A DNA stretch of 50,947 nucleotides from Gnetum montanum (lineage: Eukaryota; Streptophyta; Gnetopsida; Gnetales; Gnetaceae), in contig MNCI01008625.1 of NCBI GenBank assembly GCA_015680685.1, positions 4,027-54,973 on the forward strand, written 5' to 3'. The notes beneath the pieces were generated by a model that saw only the letters and a program-made list of their open reading frames with translations, did no database searches and was not told the DNA's origin. How positions within the stretch are numbered: position 1 is the stretch's first letter; every line of letters begins with the position of its first letter. Of the stretch, positions 1 to 11,819 are shown in pieces. Made by a program: the position numbers and the translations under genes.

Positions 1-202
1 AAGTCATTTGTAGTTCACACACAACGAAATTGTCACATTTCATACAACCGCACGCCGCAACAGCACACACACATACTCACATTAACTACTGAGTTATTTG
101 GAGGTATCTGGGCCTTGGTGTAGCCAGAAACCAGCAGGCACCTAAATCCTGTTCGAGGACACTCGTTGGCGGTCGCGTCCTAAACGGTCGCCAACAGTCT
201 TC

Positions 203-823
203 TCATCGGCTGCTACAGCCTCGATCATCGTGACGATCAAAGTGCCCATCCTTAGCATGAGTGGTTGTCCCCTCTATGAATAGCTGGTGTTCATGGGCAT
301 CAGAACCAGGAATATGTATCGTTGATCGTAGGTTCTGATACTCATCCTCCTCACCATCTTTAGGAGCGGGAACATCCTTTTCTAAAGAACCCGTGATAAA
401 GGGTTCCTCATCTCCTATTTCGCTAAGGACGTGCTAGGCTTTGCCCTTCAAAAAGGCATGTTGACTCTCTTGCCTTAAGTCTCTCATACGTTGGGCATCT
501 GTGGGATAATAATCCCTCATGTCAAAATCTTCCACAACGTATTCCACAAAATGCTCTTGCACGCCAATCTGTACCAAGGCACGGAAAATCATGCAAGAGA
601 TTGATCGATCTGGGGGTAACACAATGTTACCTTGCAAGTCTCTCCACCGCAGTTGTTCATCCTGATGGAGAACAAAAGTAAAGTTAGGAATATACTCATT
701 GGGATGAGTATATGTCATCCTATATTGTTTAGGACTTGGCTGATTTTGGTTATGTTTTTTATCTTGCCGACTGTCTCGTGTGTGGCCCTTAGGTGGTGAG
801 TTGCTCTTATGAGAAGAAGGCAT
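203..823 (-). pseudogene. gag-like N-terminal ORF of an Athila-like retroelement, one in-frame stop
   Basis: The reading frame opens with ATG at 823 (MPSSHKSNSPPKGH...) and runs 129 codons to TAG at 434-436. The same frame then continues, acidic and open, to a TGA at 203-205, so only one amber codon breaks a frame of about 206 residues. The segment YIPNFTFVLHQDEQLRW is matched by the relic at 41307 (FVPNFAFILHQDEQL), where it also follows an Athila-like LTR and PBS. This places it as the first ORF (gag N-terminal part) of the element whose LTR is at 965-1595. The N-terminal 30 residues are basic and rich in Ser, Lys and Gln; no zinc knuckle lies inside the window. The element continues past the left edge. 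Function is assigned by position and similarity only. Confidence 0.6.
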
Positions 824-943
824 TTTTAATTTTTGTGCTAATTCACCGTTATATAAAATTTTTCTTGATTAACCCGAAGGTTCGTTAAGGCTCACAACGA
901 TGTGAGTGATATCCCTTATGTTCTATTCGGCGCACAAATACTT

Positions 944-964
944 AGTCCCTAGCAACAGCGCCAA
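944..964 (-). other. Primer-binding site, tRNA-Asp type
   Basis: Read on the minus strand this is TTGGCGCTGTTGCTAGGGA, directly after the LTR end. Plant tRNA-Asp(GTC) ends in a sequence whose complement is TGGCGCCGTTGCCGGGG, so this is a PBS with a few substitutions. It fixes the LTR boundary and the orientation of the element. Confidence 0.75.
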
Positions 965-1595
965 TGATAAGTGGGGAGGTACCCCTACACTCAACCATAC
1001 AAAACGAGTGTAGCACACGTGATCCGGTTGAACTCCGCAGACTAAATGCCTAAACACCCCATGGAACACTTGGGGTTAATCATTCGTTGTCTTCCCAAAC
1101 TTACTTGTTGTTGTCACGGTGTATGGTTAAGTAAGTCNTCTGTAGATTCTCATAATCATGTCGTACTCATCCCACGTTCTAGGAGACAAGGGTGAGAGAA
1201 TCTAATCGCGATGAGTAGCCGATTCCTTAGTTATCCGTACACATTCGTCAATGCTCGTAACCAAGTCGTACTCATGCCGCACTAATGCATGTAATAAATG
1301 ATAGGTAAGAAATAACAGATAATAAACCTATTCCATGCACTGCAAGGTTTATCCACAAAGCTCGTCTTTATTTCCGTACACAACTTGCATTCAGGTACAA
1401 AGCTGCTCGAATAAAGAACCGTTCACTTTGGGACTCCTATTGCGGGTACATGGAAAATATTATATCTCTGGAGTGACTAAACTACCAAAGCTTTGCTACT
1501 TCTAGCCTAGGATGAGAAATGAGGGGAGTGTCGCCTCTTATTTGTAGATTTGGCGACGGACCGCGATATTGCGTACGTGATATCGCGTCTCATCA
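965..1595 (-). repeat. Athila-like LTR (5' LTR of a minus-strand element)
   Basis: Minus-strand start TGATGA at 1595; the inner end is TTATCA at 965, a one-base change from TCATCA. The region next to the PBS (GGTTGAGTGTAGGGGTACC-like, 977-1000) and the CGTTGTCTTCCCA block near 1086 are shared with the LTRs at 22095, 42789 and 47693. A degenerate TATA (TACAAATAAG, minus strand near 1540) and an AATAAAG poly(A)-type signal (minus strand near 1370) are visible. Two 14-bp units with core GATATC/AATATC occur at 1559-1586. One N is present at 1138. The matching 3' LTR lies outside the window, so age cannot be judged. Confidence 0.75.
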
Positions 1596-2561
1596 CTTGT
1601 AGTGACAACTACTTGATTAATTATCTACCTTTATCTAAACTCTCACATAATAGACGCTAGTTTTTTCTATAAATCAAGATTATTTACCTAGTTCATTTCA
1701 CACTTAAGCTAGTTGGCAAGGTTAAAGGAATAAAAAGAGATATCCCAATTTGAGAAGAAGATAGAAGACGTGGCTTTCCTAAAGAAATTAACTTTGAAAC
1801 CTTCAATCTAGATAGGTAGACACATTCTAATCCTACTAATCAAAATTATTTTACATTAAAATCATGTTGTAGAGGCCAATGATTTATGATGTTCTTTACT
1901 CAAAGTTGATGGGTATGAGTTTATAATGACTTTCAAGATGTCCAAATTACTAGTATTTCCATCATTTAAGAAAAGTCTCTATAAAACGCTTATAGTTAAA
2001 TGATGTAGTCTATATGATCTCATGTCAAACAAAAGTTTAAAGTTAGTTTTTTAAACTATCATGATTACCCATGAGATTATAAGAAGTAGTTTGGATTTCC
2101 ATATTGATGAGGATACACAAATGTCTAGTTGTAACTCGTGTAAGTTTCATAATTTTTAAACTAAGGGACTTTTTAAATATGTCAAACATGACTAGTATCC
2201 TTCATAAGGAGTTTGGGAAAAAAGCCTTTAACTTTGTTTGTTTATAAAAAGCAACGTGTTGTGGTAGTCTTGCACCTATTAAGTTTTTTCATATTCAATT
2301 TTCTTATTGAATGATTCCAAGAATAGCAGAGTATATGACATGTTGTATTCTTATTTTATGTAGCCATTTACTACTATAAAACTTTTAGATGTTGTAATAA
2401 AGGCACCTGAAACTAAGTTTTTTCTTTGATGTGTACCCATTTTCATGACCCTTATCTTGAGCTATGATAGTAAAAATAATTGTTTCCTCCATTATGAACA
2501 TAACTATTATCTCATCTTAAACTTGAAGAAATGCTATGAAATTTTATTCTTTTGTACCTAA
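1596..2561. other. No recognisable feature
   Basis: AT-rich sequence with stops in all frames. I see no coding similarity, repeat or RNA gene here. CTTGT (1596-1600) is the candidate target-site flank of the LTR to its left; its partner is outside the window. Confidence 0.5.
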
Positions 2562-2640
2562 TTTTGAAGATTTTGAAGATTGAGGATTTTGAAGATTTTG
2601 AAGATTTTGAAGATTTGAGGATTTCAAAATTTTGAAGATT
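2562..2640. repeat. Simple repeat, unit about 9 bp (GAAGATTTT)
   Basis: GAAGATTTT and GAGGATTTT units follow one another with little interruption. A shorter stretch of similar words recurs at 2718-2737. The 75-codon minus-strand frame crossing this stretch (KNLQIFKILKSSNLQNLQN) is a by-product of the repeat and not a gene. The flanking 2641-3129 is AT-rich, including a TTATTATTAT tract near 2960, with no feature I can support. Confidence 0.85.
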
Positions 2641-3129
2641 TGTAGGTTTTTTTTTGTAGATATCGGTGGCTCAAAATCTCCTTTGTAGGTTTGTCTCTTT
2701 TGAAAATTTTTTTTGTAGATTTTGAAGATTGAGGATGCTAAGGAGACAACATGAAATGCTATGAGGTACATTTATTAACATGGTAGTGGGCTAGCAACAT
2801 ACTGTGATTTGCTTTTCAAGGATGATGCTACCAAAGAGAAATAAGAGGATTAAGCAAAGAACACCAAAGATATGATATCATCATTTGCATTGAAATCTTT
2901 CTTATTTCATAGTGTTCTTTTTTTCTTGATTTCTTTTTTTTTTTCTTATTCCATTCTTCCCTATTATTATTATCATACTTCTTCAACTTATGAAACTGAA
3001 ATTCTTTTTATTACATTTGGAGACCATTATGATATATTGGACAAAAGAAATATATATATTATATGTAACAAACACTTCATCAATAAAGTTACAAAGTTTT
3101 ATTGATGCTCTCCAAAAATGATTAGTTAA

Positions 3130-4940
3130 ACTACTAGCTATAATTTATCATTTGTGATGAATTCACACAAGAATAGGACATTCTAGGAATATGTGATGCT
3201 CATCTTCAATTTCTCTTTGATTACATAAAAGATAGGTTATTTCTTCTTTTGAGATCTGGATCCATCTTCCTGTTTCAATTCTAAAATAATGGGAGCCCAA
3301 TCTTGCTCAACTAATTTGACATTGTAGATGATACGATATAGGAGCAAATAAATAAGCTTGATATTTGTTAATGTCTATTCTAATGCTATCTTAGTAGAAT
3401 TATTTCTTTCTTGTTGGGTTACTTCAAATGTGCTGAAATATCTTATTTATGATACTGTTACAAAGTTGCCTTATATAGCAATATAGAATATGCATCTCAC
3501 TATTTCATTTTTAAAGCAAGATCATTTCCTTGTAGAACCACACTTTTTGTTGTGTACTAACTATGAGTTCCTTCAAACATTTAGTTGTTATGCTATAATA
3601 GAAACTATGAATATATGCTATAAATTAATAAAAATCTTATATCTCTTAAGGTATCCTATCTACTTCAAGAAATAAGAAATCATAGTACCTACCCTTTAAC
3701 TTGAAATACTTTTACCAAAAAATGCTTATCAACTTCTTTTATTTTCTTTCAATATTTACTATCAAGTTCAACGCTCCACACTACACACCCATATACAAGC
3801 ATTGGCTTCATAATAGAATAAAATAACTTTTTTTGATTTCCCAGGCTAAGATAGTTTTCTTTTGACATTTTCTTTTTAAATTAAATAAGGATCTTAATCC
3901 ACTTGCATTCCTCTATTTAATGCATATCTTCTAAGTATAATTATGAAAAAGATCTAGACCAAGGTATTTATAATTTGGTGTCACATTCACTAGGTCCTTT
4001 CTAATAGTGAAATAGTAATTATTATTCCTAGTGCTACACACCATAATTTTGGTTTTTTACATATTAACTTTCATTTATGAACATTAGCAAAAATCATTTC
4101 AATTAGTAAGAATTTATTACAAACCTTAGACTTGGAGATGAGAGCTACATGATCAACAAAAAGGTTGACAAAGTGATCATTAATTTTAATAGAGTATCTA
4201 TCTATATATTTTTTTTAATTCACTCTTTAAGTTCATTAATAAAAATATAAAAAACTGGAGGTGAAAGAGGGAAACATTTTTTTGTTCCAAAATTAATATG
4301 CAATAAAACATTTTCATGGACATGGCAATTAATATACCTCTTTGTAAAGACTCTAAATAGTGGTTAGCAAAGATATAGGAGTATCTATGTCTTGTAATTA
4401 CTTTTACAACATGCTTTGAATAACTAAATCATATGATTTAGAGAAATCCATAATGTAAAAAAAAAAAGTTCTTTTACTTTTACCTTTTTCATAATCAATA
4501 GGATATTTTAATATAATGAGGTAATCAGTAGTAGAATGGTGATGTCTAAATCCAACTTATGAAACTTCTTGCAAATTATGTTTTTATGTATATTTCTTAA
4601 TCTTCATCTCAAGAATATTTCCCAAAATCTTAGTAAAAATATTACTTATTACAATCAATGAATATTTATTTAAACCAAATCTATATCCTTTTCTAAAGAG
4701 AAAAATAACTTTGTTAGTATATCATCCTTTATCTAAACTAATTTGGAAAGCATGGTTTAGATTTTTTCAAACTATCTACCATACCAATTTTTCTTTTGAA
4801 GTCAACATTTCTTCATAGAGCCATATTGCATTAACTACTTTACATGAGGATAGTCTTTTGATATCTTGCACAATGTCCTCAAAGAAGATGAAAAGGTTGT
4901 TATTATTTTGCCAATATTGTGCTAGCTCATCCCTGAAATA
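3130..4940 (-). pseudogene. LINE ORF2 relic: reverse transcriptase and C-terminal Cys/His region
   Basis: Conceptual translation of the minus strand, with many stops and frameshifts, gives the ordered landmarks of a non-LTR retrotransposon polymerase. These are an ILGNILEMKIKKY block then VGFRHHHSTTDYLI (near 4530), MDFSKSYDLV (near 4440), KCFPLSPPVFYIFINEL (near 4260; the usual GxxQGCPLSP position), LFVDHVALISKSK (near 4160; usual FADD, second Asp replaced by His), YKYLGLDLF (near 3960), MKPMLVYGCVVWSVE (near 3800), and a terminal ETGRW...LCNQREIEDEHHIFLEC (3165-3260). The C-terminal motif with C...EDEHH...EC and the MKPMLVYG block resemble CR1/L2/RTE-type LINEs more than the usual plant L1. 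No endonuclease domain or poly(A) tail was found. The element is dead. Confidence 0.75.
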
Positions 4941-6930
4941 AATATTAATAAAATTATAGAATATTAGAAAAGGAAAATTTTGGTTCTTACATTTAACTTA
5001 ACTCTACTTTTAGTTCTTGAATCATGATTTTCTATGAATATGAAATATGACATCCCATTTACAAATGTCAAGGATAAACAACATTTCATTGCTAATAACT
5101 CAAAGAATACTTGTAAAGAAAAATAATTATACGTTAATTCAACAAAAAAAGGAAGACAACTTTCATTAATAATATTTATGATAGAAATAAATGTTGACAT
5201 AGGGACCTTGGAGCTATCTTCCTATGATAATTTAGAATTCTTGGAAGCAATCCAACACTACCACTATGATTAGGCTATAAGATCAAAGGGGTGATCAATT
5301 CCTTCTTATCCTACTTCACCCAACTTTCCTTACTTGCCATTTTTGGTTGTGCAACTTCATGTTGGAATGACTTTGAAATTCTTGACCTTAAATGTCATAG
5401 ATCAAACACCTAAAAGATATCATGAATGGTTATAACTCTTCATAATATGGCACCCACTTATCTAAAGATTAATGATATTATTTACATATTATAATATAAC
5501 CCTACTTTGTAATTAGAAATGATACAGTATAGACATAATGATAATAGTAAATTGAAATTACACATTACTTCCAAAATTTTTTAAGACATAAATGGCTATT
5601 TTAGCTTCAATATTACCTAAATCTATCAACTATAATTTAGATCTATTAGGTTGCATCACCTAACTTCATGCTTGATCTAGCAACCCTACATGTTAACACT
5701 AAACTTTGATGAAACTAGAATTTCATTTAGAATGTCTAAACATGAATGGTCTAGAATAGTGAATAACTTTGCAAAAAATAAATGAAAGGTAAAATGGTTA
5801 ATTTAATATTAATTATGCATTATGATGCTCCTTCAAAGTCATGCATGAAGGTATAAATTTTATTGTCTTAAGTTAATGACAGAATGTGTGAGATGTGGAA
5901 CATGGAATTGATAATACATAGTTTTTTCAAGAACTATTTGATGAGGTATTTAGTAGCAATTTATATGTCAATTGTAAACCTTGCATAACACCCCATATTT
6001 TTAACACCCTATTTTATCTTTATCTTTTGTTAATCTTTGTTGATTTAAGTCTAGTATAGGATTTGATCTCATAACCTTGAAAACATTAATGATTGTGATT
6101 CATTATATTGTAAAATATTTTATTTAACTTGCCTAATATTTTTATGATTTTTTTCTTTTTGAAATATTTTTCTTTTGAATTCTCATTTTGGTATCTATTA
6201 ACATCTTTTGTTAATATTTTTTAATTAAGCTTTTGGAATTAGATGTTATTAATTTCTTGTTCTTTCTAAAGAATTGGTTGATGGAAGGTGACATATGCTA
6301 TGAACTAGAAGATGAAAGTTTTGGAAAGATATCCTATTTTTATTAAACTTTCTTAAAGATTTCTTCTATTTCTTTTTCTATGTGAACTAGGGATTTTCTA
6401 TTACATATCAAACTCTTATTGAACTTTTTCATTTATCATGAATGTGATTTTGGAGATAATTCATTGTAAGTCATTGTTGTTATATTAGCTAGAAATTTGT
6501 AATCTTGTATTTAATTATGAGTTTCCATCTCTCTCTTCAATGATCTTTATCATTAGTTTTTTCTTCCTTCCTTGTGGTGATGATTGGATTCCTTGACATT
6601 CAGCTTTGTGTGTTAGAGACCAATCTTATTACAGCTCAATTTGTGGAGGTAGAGCAACTAGTATAAACATCATATCTTTAAATGATTTCATGGTTCCAAT
6701 CAATATCTTGTTATTACTAGTTTTATCATCCTATTATTTTTTTCAACTTGAGTTCCATATCAATTTTGATTTATTTTTTTCTATATATCAATTTTTGAAA
6801 TTAAGATTTCATTCTTGTCTCTATAGATTCCTTGCATGTTTCCTTCATTTTGGAATTTTTCAAGATATTGTCTAGTGTTTTCCTATTCTAATGAGGCATT
6901 CGAGACCTCTACTATACATCCCTTTTGCAG
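4941..6930. other. No recognisable feature
   Basis: Low-complexity AT-rich sequence. The short open frames here (78 codons on minus at 4964-5200, 89 codons on plus at 6606-6875) have hydrophobic, AT-driven composition and no domain I recognise. It may hold the eroded 5' part of the LINE, but I see no endonuclease motif. Confidence 0.4.
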
Positions 6931-7200
6931 CTAAGACATCCAAAAAATGTTTCACCATGGTTAAGATGTCTCTTTTTTACCTAAGATGTCTCCATCTATT
7001 TCAAGACATCTCTGTTAAGACATCTCCACTAAGCTTGAGACATGTCTAGATCAGGCAAGACATCTTCCCAACCTTGAGACTTCTCACTTGAGATGCTTCA
7101 GCTTAAGTCAAGATTTCTCCCAACTTTTTGAGATGTCCCATCCTATCCCAAAGATGTCTCCAAGCTTCTAAAGATGTCTCACTAGAACTTATGATGTCTT
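6931..7200. repeat. Cluster of GACATC / GATGTC words
   Basis: About nine copies of GACATC or its complement GATGTC, usually inside AAGACATCT or AAGATGTCT, occur in both orientations within 270 bp (for example 6934, 6965, 6984, 7004, 7018, 7050, 7153, 7173, 7193). Spacing is irregular, 15-40 bp, so this is a word cluster and not a clean tandem repeat. Similar clusters are at 28171-28505 and 38850-38955. The stretch 7201-8600 to its right holds no feature I can support; a 107-codon minus frame at 7349-7672 is unrecognised. Confidence 0.7.
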
Positions 7201-8847
7201 ACCTACCAGTAATGTCAAAATAACTTCCAAATTGAAGTTTTAAGCCTTGTTTCAAGCTTAAACAAGTTCCATTTAATCTTAGGACACCTACAAATCCTTG
7301 AAATTGATTTATCTATTGAATATTTGAAGTAAGAAAAATATATATTGGTTAATGGAATTGCATTTGCATTAATGGAAAAATCTTCTTCAAATCAGGTTCA
7401 TCTTCCAAGGGTTCTTTTACAAATCCATATTTTACAAATTGATGAAAATCACTTCCAACTTTTATAGTGAATTCTTTAGAAAGGATGAATGACACTGGAT
7501 TGATATAGATATTGGTTAGGAATAACTTATTCTTCAAATTTTTCTCTATTTTCTTAAATAGACATGCTCCTTGAAAAAGTTTGACATCTAAACATGTTGA
7601 TTTGACAATTGAATATGTTTTGACCATACATACACATCTTCTTGATAACCAAATTTTTAATATCAATACCAAGGCTATATGGTTTCTCTAGAACCTTAAT
7701 AATTTTTCTTCCCCATGATTTGATGTTTTAGGATTTCAAAAATTATATCTTCTAATCTCTATTCAAACCTTTGTACTAATTTGAACTTAGCTTATTTATA
7801 AATTATCGAGAAATCATCCATGTTGTGATTTTTGAAATAAGATAATTTTTATAGCTTAAAAGAAGAAATTTTATAATAAACCTTTTGCTTGTAAATACCT
7901 CTGTATCTCATCTTTTCAAAATTTGGCTAGATTTGGTATAAAAACTTGTAGGCATAAGACATTAGCATCTAAATCCTATAATTATACTAGGATGCATAGG
8001 TATTGATACTTGTGCTAGTCTAAGGACCATGGTGAGCATAGCAAATGTTGTTTTTCATTAGCTAGGGATCTTGGAAGCACATTTTATGTTGTAACTTTCA
8101 TTCTTGTTTCTGGATTCTCTCTTGGGTTATTTCTCCTAATGGGTACCATACATCTTGTCAAAACAAGAGTATGATTCTTCAACATGTTGTTGTTGCATGA
8201 TTTAGTTAAAAGATAAATTGGTATACATATTCTTGATCATTTTATTCTACCAATTGATTTTGGGTTGCTAATAATTAGCTATATTACCTAGACTCTTAAT
8301 GACCTTTCTTCCTCTCCTTAGAACATTGACTCTAATAGTGTAACTAATGACATACTAGGGGTTATTTATCTAATGCTAACTATCTGTAGAGGCTAAGCAT
8401 CTAATCCTAAGGTTCAAGACGACCTAAGAAGTTGGATCTGTTAATCCTAATAATTAAATTATTAGGCATGGTTAGTTATCTAAGTTAGGACCTCTTAAGA
8501 CATGATTTAAGATACATCCTAACTTTTGAGTACCCATATAATTAATCTGGCCTAACTATTGAGTTAAGAAGGTTAAAAAATGTTAGAAATGACTATTTAT
8601 ATGTTGGAAATGGATATCATATGCCCAAGTTATGCTAAAATTGAGCCTCTAAGGATTTTGAGGCATCATCTTGGAAAGAAGTAAAAACAATTTTGGAGCT
8701 ATGTGGGATAGATTTGACTTTGTCATTGCATCTAGGAGGTTAAAATATGTAGGAAGCAACTCTTCATTTTCCAAAAAGGCTTATATAATCAAAAGTTATG
8801 GCTTCCAAGGACCAGAATCCTAGGCATGAAAGACATGACCTCTTCAA

Positions 8848-8890
8848 AGGTCACCCATTTTAGTACTACTCTAGGAAAAGCATGCTTAAT
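8848..8890 (-). other. 5S rRNA-like fragment (internal promoter segment)
   Basis: The minus strand matches the plant 5S rRNA gene from about position 50 to 92, at about 35 of 43 bases by eye. AGAGTAGTACTA and ATGGGTGACCT are exact, and TTAAGC.TGCTT is kept. This is the part of 5S that holds the A box, intermediate element and C box used by TFIIIA and RNA polymerase III. The 5' third and 3' tail of 5S are absent or unrecognisable. It lies in the leader of copy A, with a second example at 13299-13341. Confidence 0.65.
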
Positions 8891-9326
8891 TGTATAATTT
8901 TTTTTCAAATTTCTATCATTTCATCAAATTATCCTATTTCTAAGTTTTTTCTCATTTTCACATTCAAATTTTTTACTTGAATTCAATGTTTTTTTTAATA
9001 TCCTATTAGATTGAAAATTTTAAAAATTTTCCATTAATTTGTTGCAAAATTTAAAAATTTTCCATCAGTTGATGAATTTTTTTCCATTTTTCAAGAGGTA
9101 GGCACTAATAGCACCAATACAAACCATAGATAACTAGGGAGGCATGAAATGACAATGCTAGTAGACATCGATGAGGTAGGCACTAATAATGCATGCAATC
9201 ACCATTAGTAATAAAAAGCATAGAGAATGGTAGTGCTAATGAACATCAAGGAGACAATCACTAACAATGCCAACGGTCATTGTCAGTAACTTAGAAAGTA
9301 GGGAATGATGACACGATGATATCTAT

Positions 9327-9531
9327 AGTGACTTGCACTAACGGTGCTGATGGTCATCATTGGTAAGCAGGAAGGTAGGAAATAATGGTGTTAGTTAATA
9401 TCATTGGAAAGTATAGATGCCTAAATTACTAGTGAGGTAGTGACTTGCACTAATGGTGCTGATGGTGGTAGGAAATAATGGTGTTAGTTAATATCATCAA
9501 AAAGTATAGATGCCTAAATTACTAGTGAGGT
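9327..9531. repeat. Direct tandem duplication, about 112 bp, second copy shortened
   Basis: The segment starting AGTGACTTGCACTAA at 9327 is repeated from 9439. The second copy lacks roughly 20 bp after GTGCTGATGG but is otherwise nearly identical, including AAATAATGGTGTTAGTTA and AGATGCCTAAATTACTAG. High identity in an otherwise eroded relic indicates a recent local duplication. The surrounding 9100-9330 also repeats GGTAGGCACTAATA-type words. Confidence 0.85.
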
Positions 9532-10910
9532 TTTCTCTGAAGGTGGAGGTGATGGAGGCAGACATTGCTATAGAAAAAATGACATAAAACGTTGAGGATA
9601 GTGCAACAAAGGCAAAAGAAGCATGGTAGGGACAATGTGGCTGAGGGTTGAGTAATGTGGCCCCTGCAATATTTTTTCTTAAATATATATTTTAAAAAAT
9701 ATTATTATAATTATTTTTCCTATAAATATATAAATTTATGCATGTTTATTAACAACTATGACAATTGACAAGTTGGCTGAAAGGGGGATGCATAGGAGTT
9801 ATGTTTAATAAATTCAAGGTTTTTTGTTTGATTTTCATCCGTAATTTTGATATTCAGTTTGATGTTTTTTATCTTTTTAATATTCTTTTATTCCACTCTA
9901 CTCAAGTGGTTAACATGGTGGTTCAACAGATGACAGGGCATGGGTTTGATTAGCTAAGAAAAGACTTTGGGTTTAATTTTTAACCCTAAAATTTTTTTAT
10001 ACTTTTTAAATAAAATAATTATTATTATTATTTAATTTAATATTTTTATAAAGCACACATAATGAAAAATTTTAAATGGTAATATCTCCAAAACCATAAG
10101 TTTGATTGGGAAAAAATTTGTACCATTGAAATCATCTTGAGGATAGTATGCATTCCCCAGTATTTTAGGGTTCAAAAACAAAATTATATTTTTAGGTTTT
10201 AAGGGAACCAAAATATCTTATCTTATCTAATTAGCATTACTAGGTTGATGCATGGATAACTTGTAGACTTCTAGATAACTTATATTTTTTTATAAATGAT
10301 ATACCAACCCTTGAACATAATGTAACACTTATAATTTTATAATTTTGCAAGTGTGAGGTAGGCTTATTCTTTTGAATCATGATTATATCCTAGAGAGGTA
10401 CTAAGGAGAGAGTTAGCAAAGTAAGACATTGTAACATTCTTCATTGTGTATTAATTTCCCTATGAAACTCATGATGATAACCCTTACTAATTAAGTAGGA
10501 TAAAATCATCTTATAACTAGAATAAATTTTTTAAACTTACCAATCCATGGGTCTTAGGTAAGGTGAGTAATGCCAGGTTATACGGGTTACATATTTTAAA
10601 AAAAATAAGTTTCAAATAAGATAAGATCAACTTAGGCCATGGTCACTAGCCTTTTAGAAGAAACTTAATAGTGAACTTAATAAATTAACATGCTAATAAC
10701 TAGTGTATCTATATCTTACCAATATTTCTTGCAGTCGATGTACCTTGCTAAGCCGTAATTGGATCTCCTATTTGATGATATCCATGGATCATATCAAATG
10801 AAAGGTGCATGTGGCTATTGGTGTGTGACTCTTCTTGGGTTGTGGCTTCATGATTTACCATCGAATTGTACTTAGACCTTGATTCTAATTGGTCCTTGGA
10901 TTGTAGTTAG

Positions 10911-10923
10911 TTTTGATACCAAA
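10911..10923 (-). other. Primer-binding site, initiator tRNA-Met type
   Basis: The minus strand reads TTTGGTATCAAAA immediately after the LTR end; the usual plant initiator-Met PBS is TGGTATCAGAGC. Copy B has TTTGGCATCATAG at the equivalent place (17207-17219). Confidence 0.7.
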
Positions 10924-11494
10924 TGTGACATCTCATTCCTAGATGTCATGGAGAACATCAAATATAGACTACATTCAACATTATGTGTAAAGAAAATATG
11001 TAACAAACATTAAATATACATTACATTCAATATTATTCATAAAGAAAATAATAGGAAAAATGCATAAGAAGAAAGAAAAGAATGATTTATTAATGTGGAA
11101 TAATGTATCTGAGTCATGCCTTGAGTATTTCTTAGGATTATCTTTCTTTAGCATCTATTCCTTAAAGGCTATCTAGCAGTCTCACCATGATAATGTTTAC
11201 CATCAGCCAAAAGATATGGACAACCACCTTCTTATCCCAATTTACCCCACATTGTCACTTGCCTTGATCAGCTTTACAACTAGATGCTAATACAACCTAT
11301 ATTTTTTAGGTAAAAATACCTTAGGTCAAACCTTCAAAGGTCACCTTAAGAGATATGCCCATTATTACAATGCACCCTTTTAGATCTTAATTACAAGTTT
11401 CTCCTTTTGGGTCTTATTACAATCATGTCAACGTTAGTTATGAATAGACACTATCTTTATTTGCAACGCACAATTCAAGAATGGGTACATGACA
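10924..11494 (-). repeat. LTR of copy A (571 bp)
   Basis: Minus-strand start TGTCATG at 11494 and end GATGTCACA at 10924. It is homologous along its length to the LTR of copy B. Shared features are CAATTCAAGAATGGG at the outer end, ATACAACCTATA, TTTATTAATGT and CATCAAATATA. The family termini are therefore TGTCACA...TGTGACA, a perfect inverted pair. No coding content. The neighbouring gag relic to its right (copy C) ends about 330 bp away. Confidence 0.7.
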
Positions 11495-11819
11495 TTGATG
11501 AAATAAAAGTATTACTTTCTATACTATTATTCAAAAAAATTAACCATTTCTTGACTACATGACATTGGTAAATTAACCCTTTTAACAAGAGTAGAATAAA
11601 TTAACATTTCTTCAAACTTGACTTATCCGATGTGAAAATTTTTTTTAATATGACTATAGTAGTAGTTTAACTTTTTTCTTTTTCTATATTGGTGTTGGGT
11701 TTCTAGTTCCTATTTTGATTTTTTTTTATTTTATTTTATTTTTTTTTGTATTCTTTCTCATTGTTTTGTATAATCCCTATTGAAGTGATCTTTAATGCAA
11801 GAAAAATTTCCAAATCATG

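Larger units (their letters stand above)
8600..11494 (-). mobile_element. LTR-retroelement copy A: LTR, PBS and leader (3' part missing)
   Basis: Reading leftwards: LTR (11494-10924), initiator-Met-type PBS, then about 2 kb of non-coding leader that ends with a 5S rRNA-like fragment at 8890-8848. The leader is collinear with that of copy B (16649-18769, opposite strand) over about 1 kb. Shared words include CTTACTTTGCTAAC, TTGGTAAGTTTAA and CAATGGTACAAATTTT. No gag or pol can be read downstream of the 5S-like segment, and no 3' LTR was found, so the copy is truncated or its 3' part is eroded beyond recognition. The left boundary is a guess. Confidence 0.6.

Noticed and set aside
2544-2771. 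75-codon minus-strand protein
   Set aside because: Reads the GAAGATTTT simple repeat.
7349-7672. 107-codon minus-strand ORF as a gene
   Set aside because: No recognised motif, no start context, no conserved copy in the window; kept only as an unrecognised frame.
8848-8890. A functional 5S rRNA gene
   Set aside because: Only about 43 of roughly 120 bases match, both ends are missing and it sits inside a retroelement leader.
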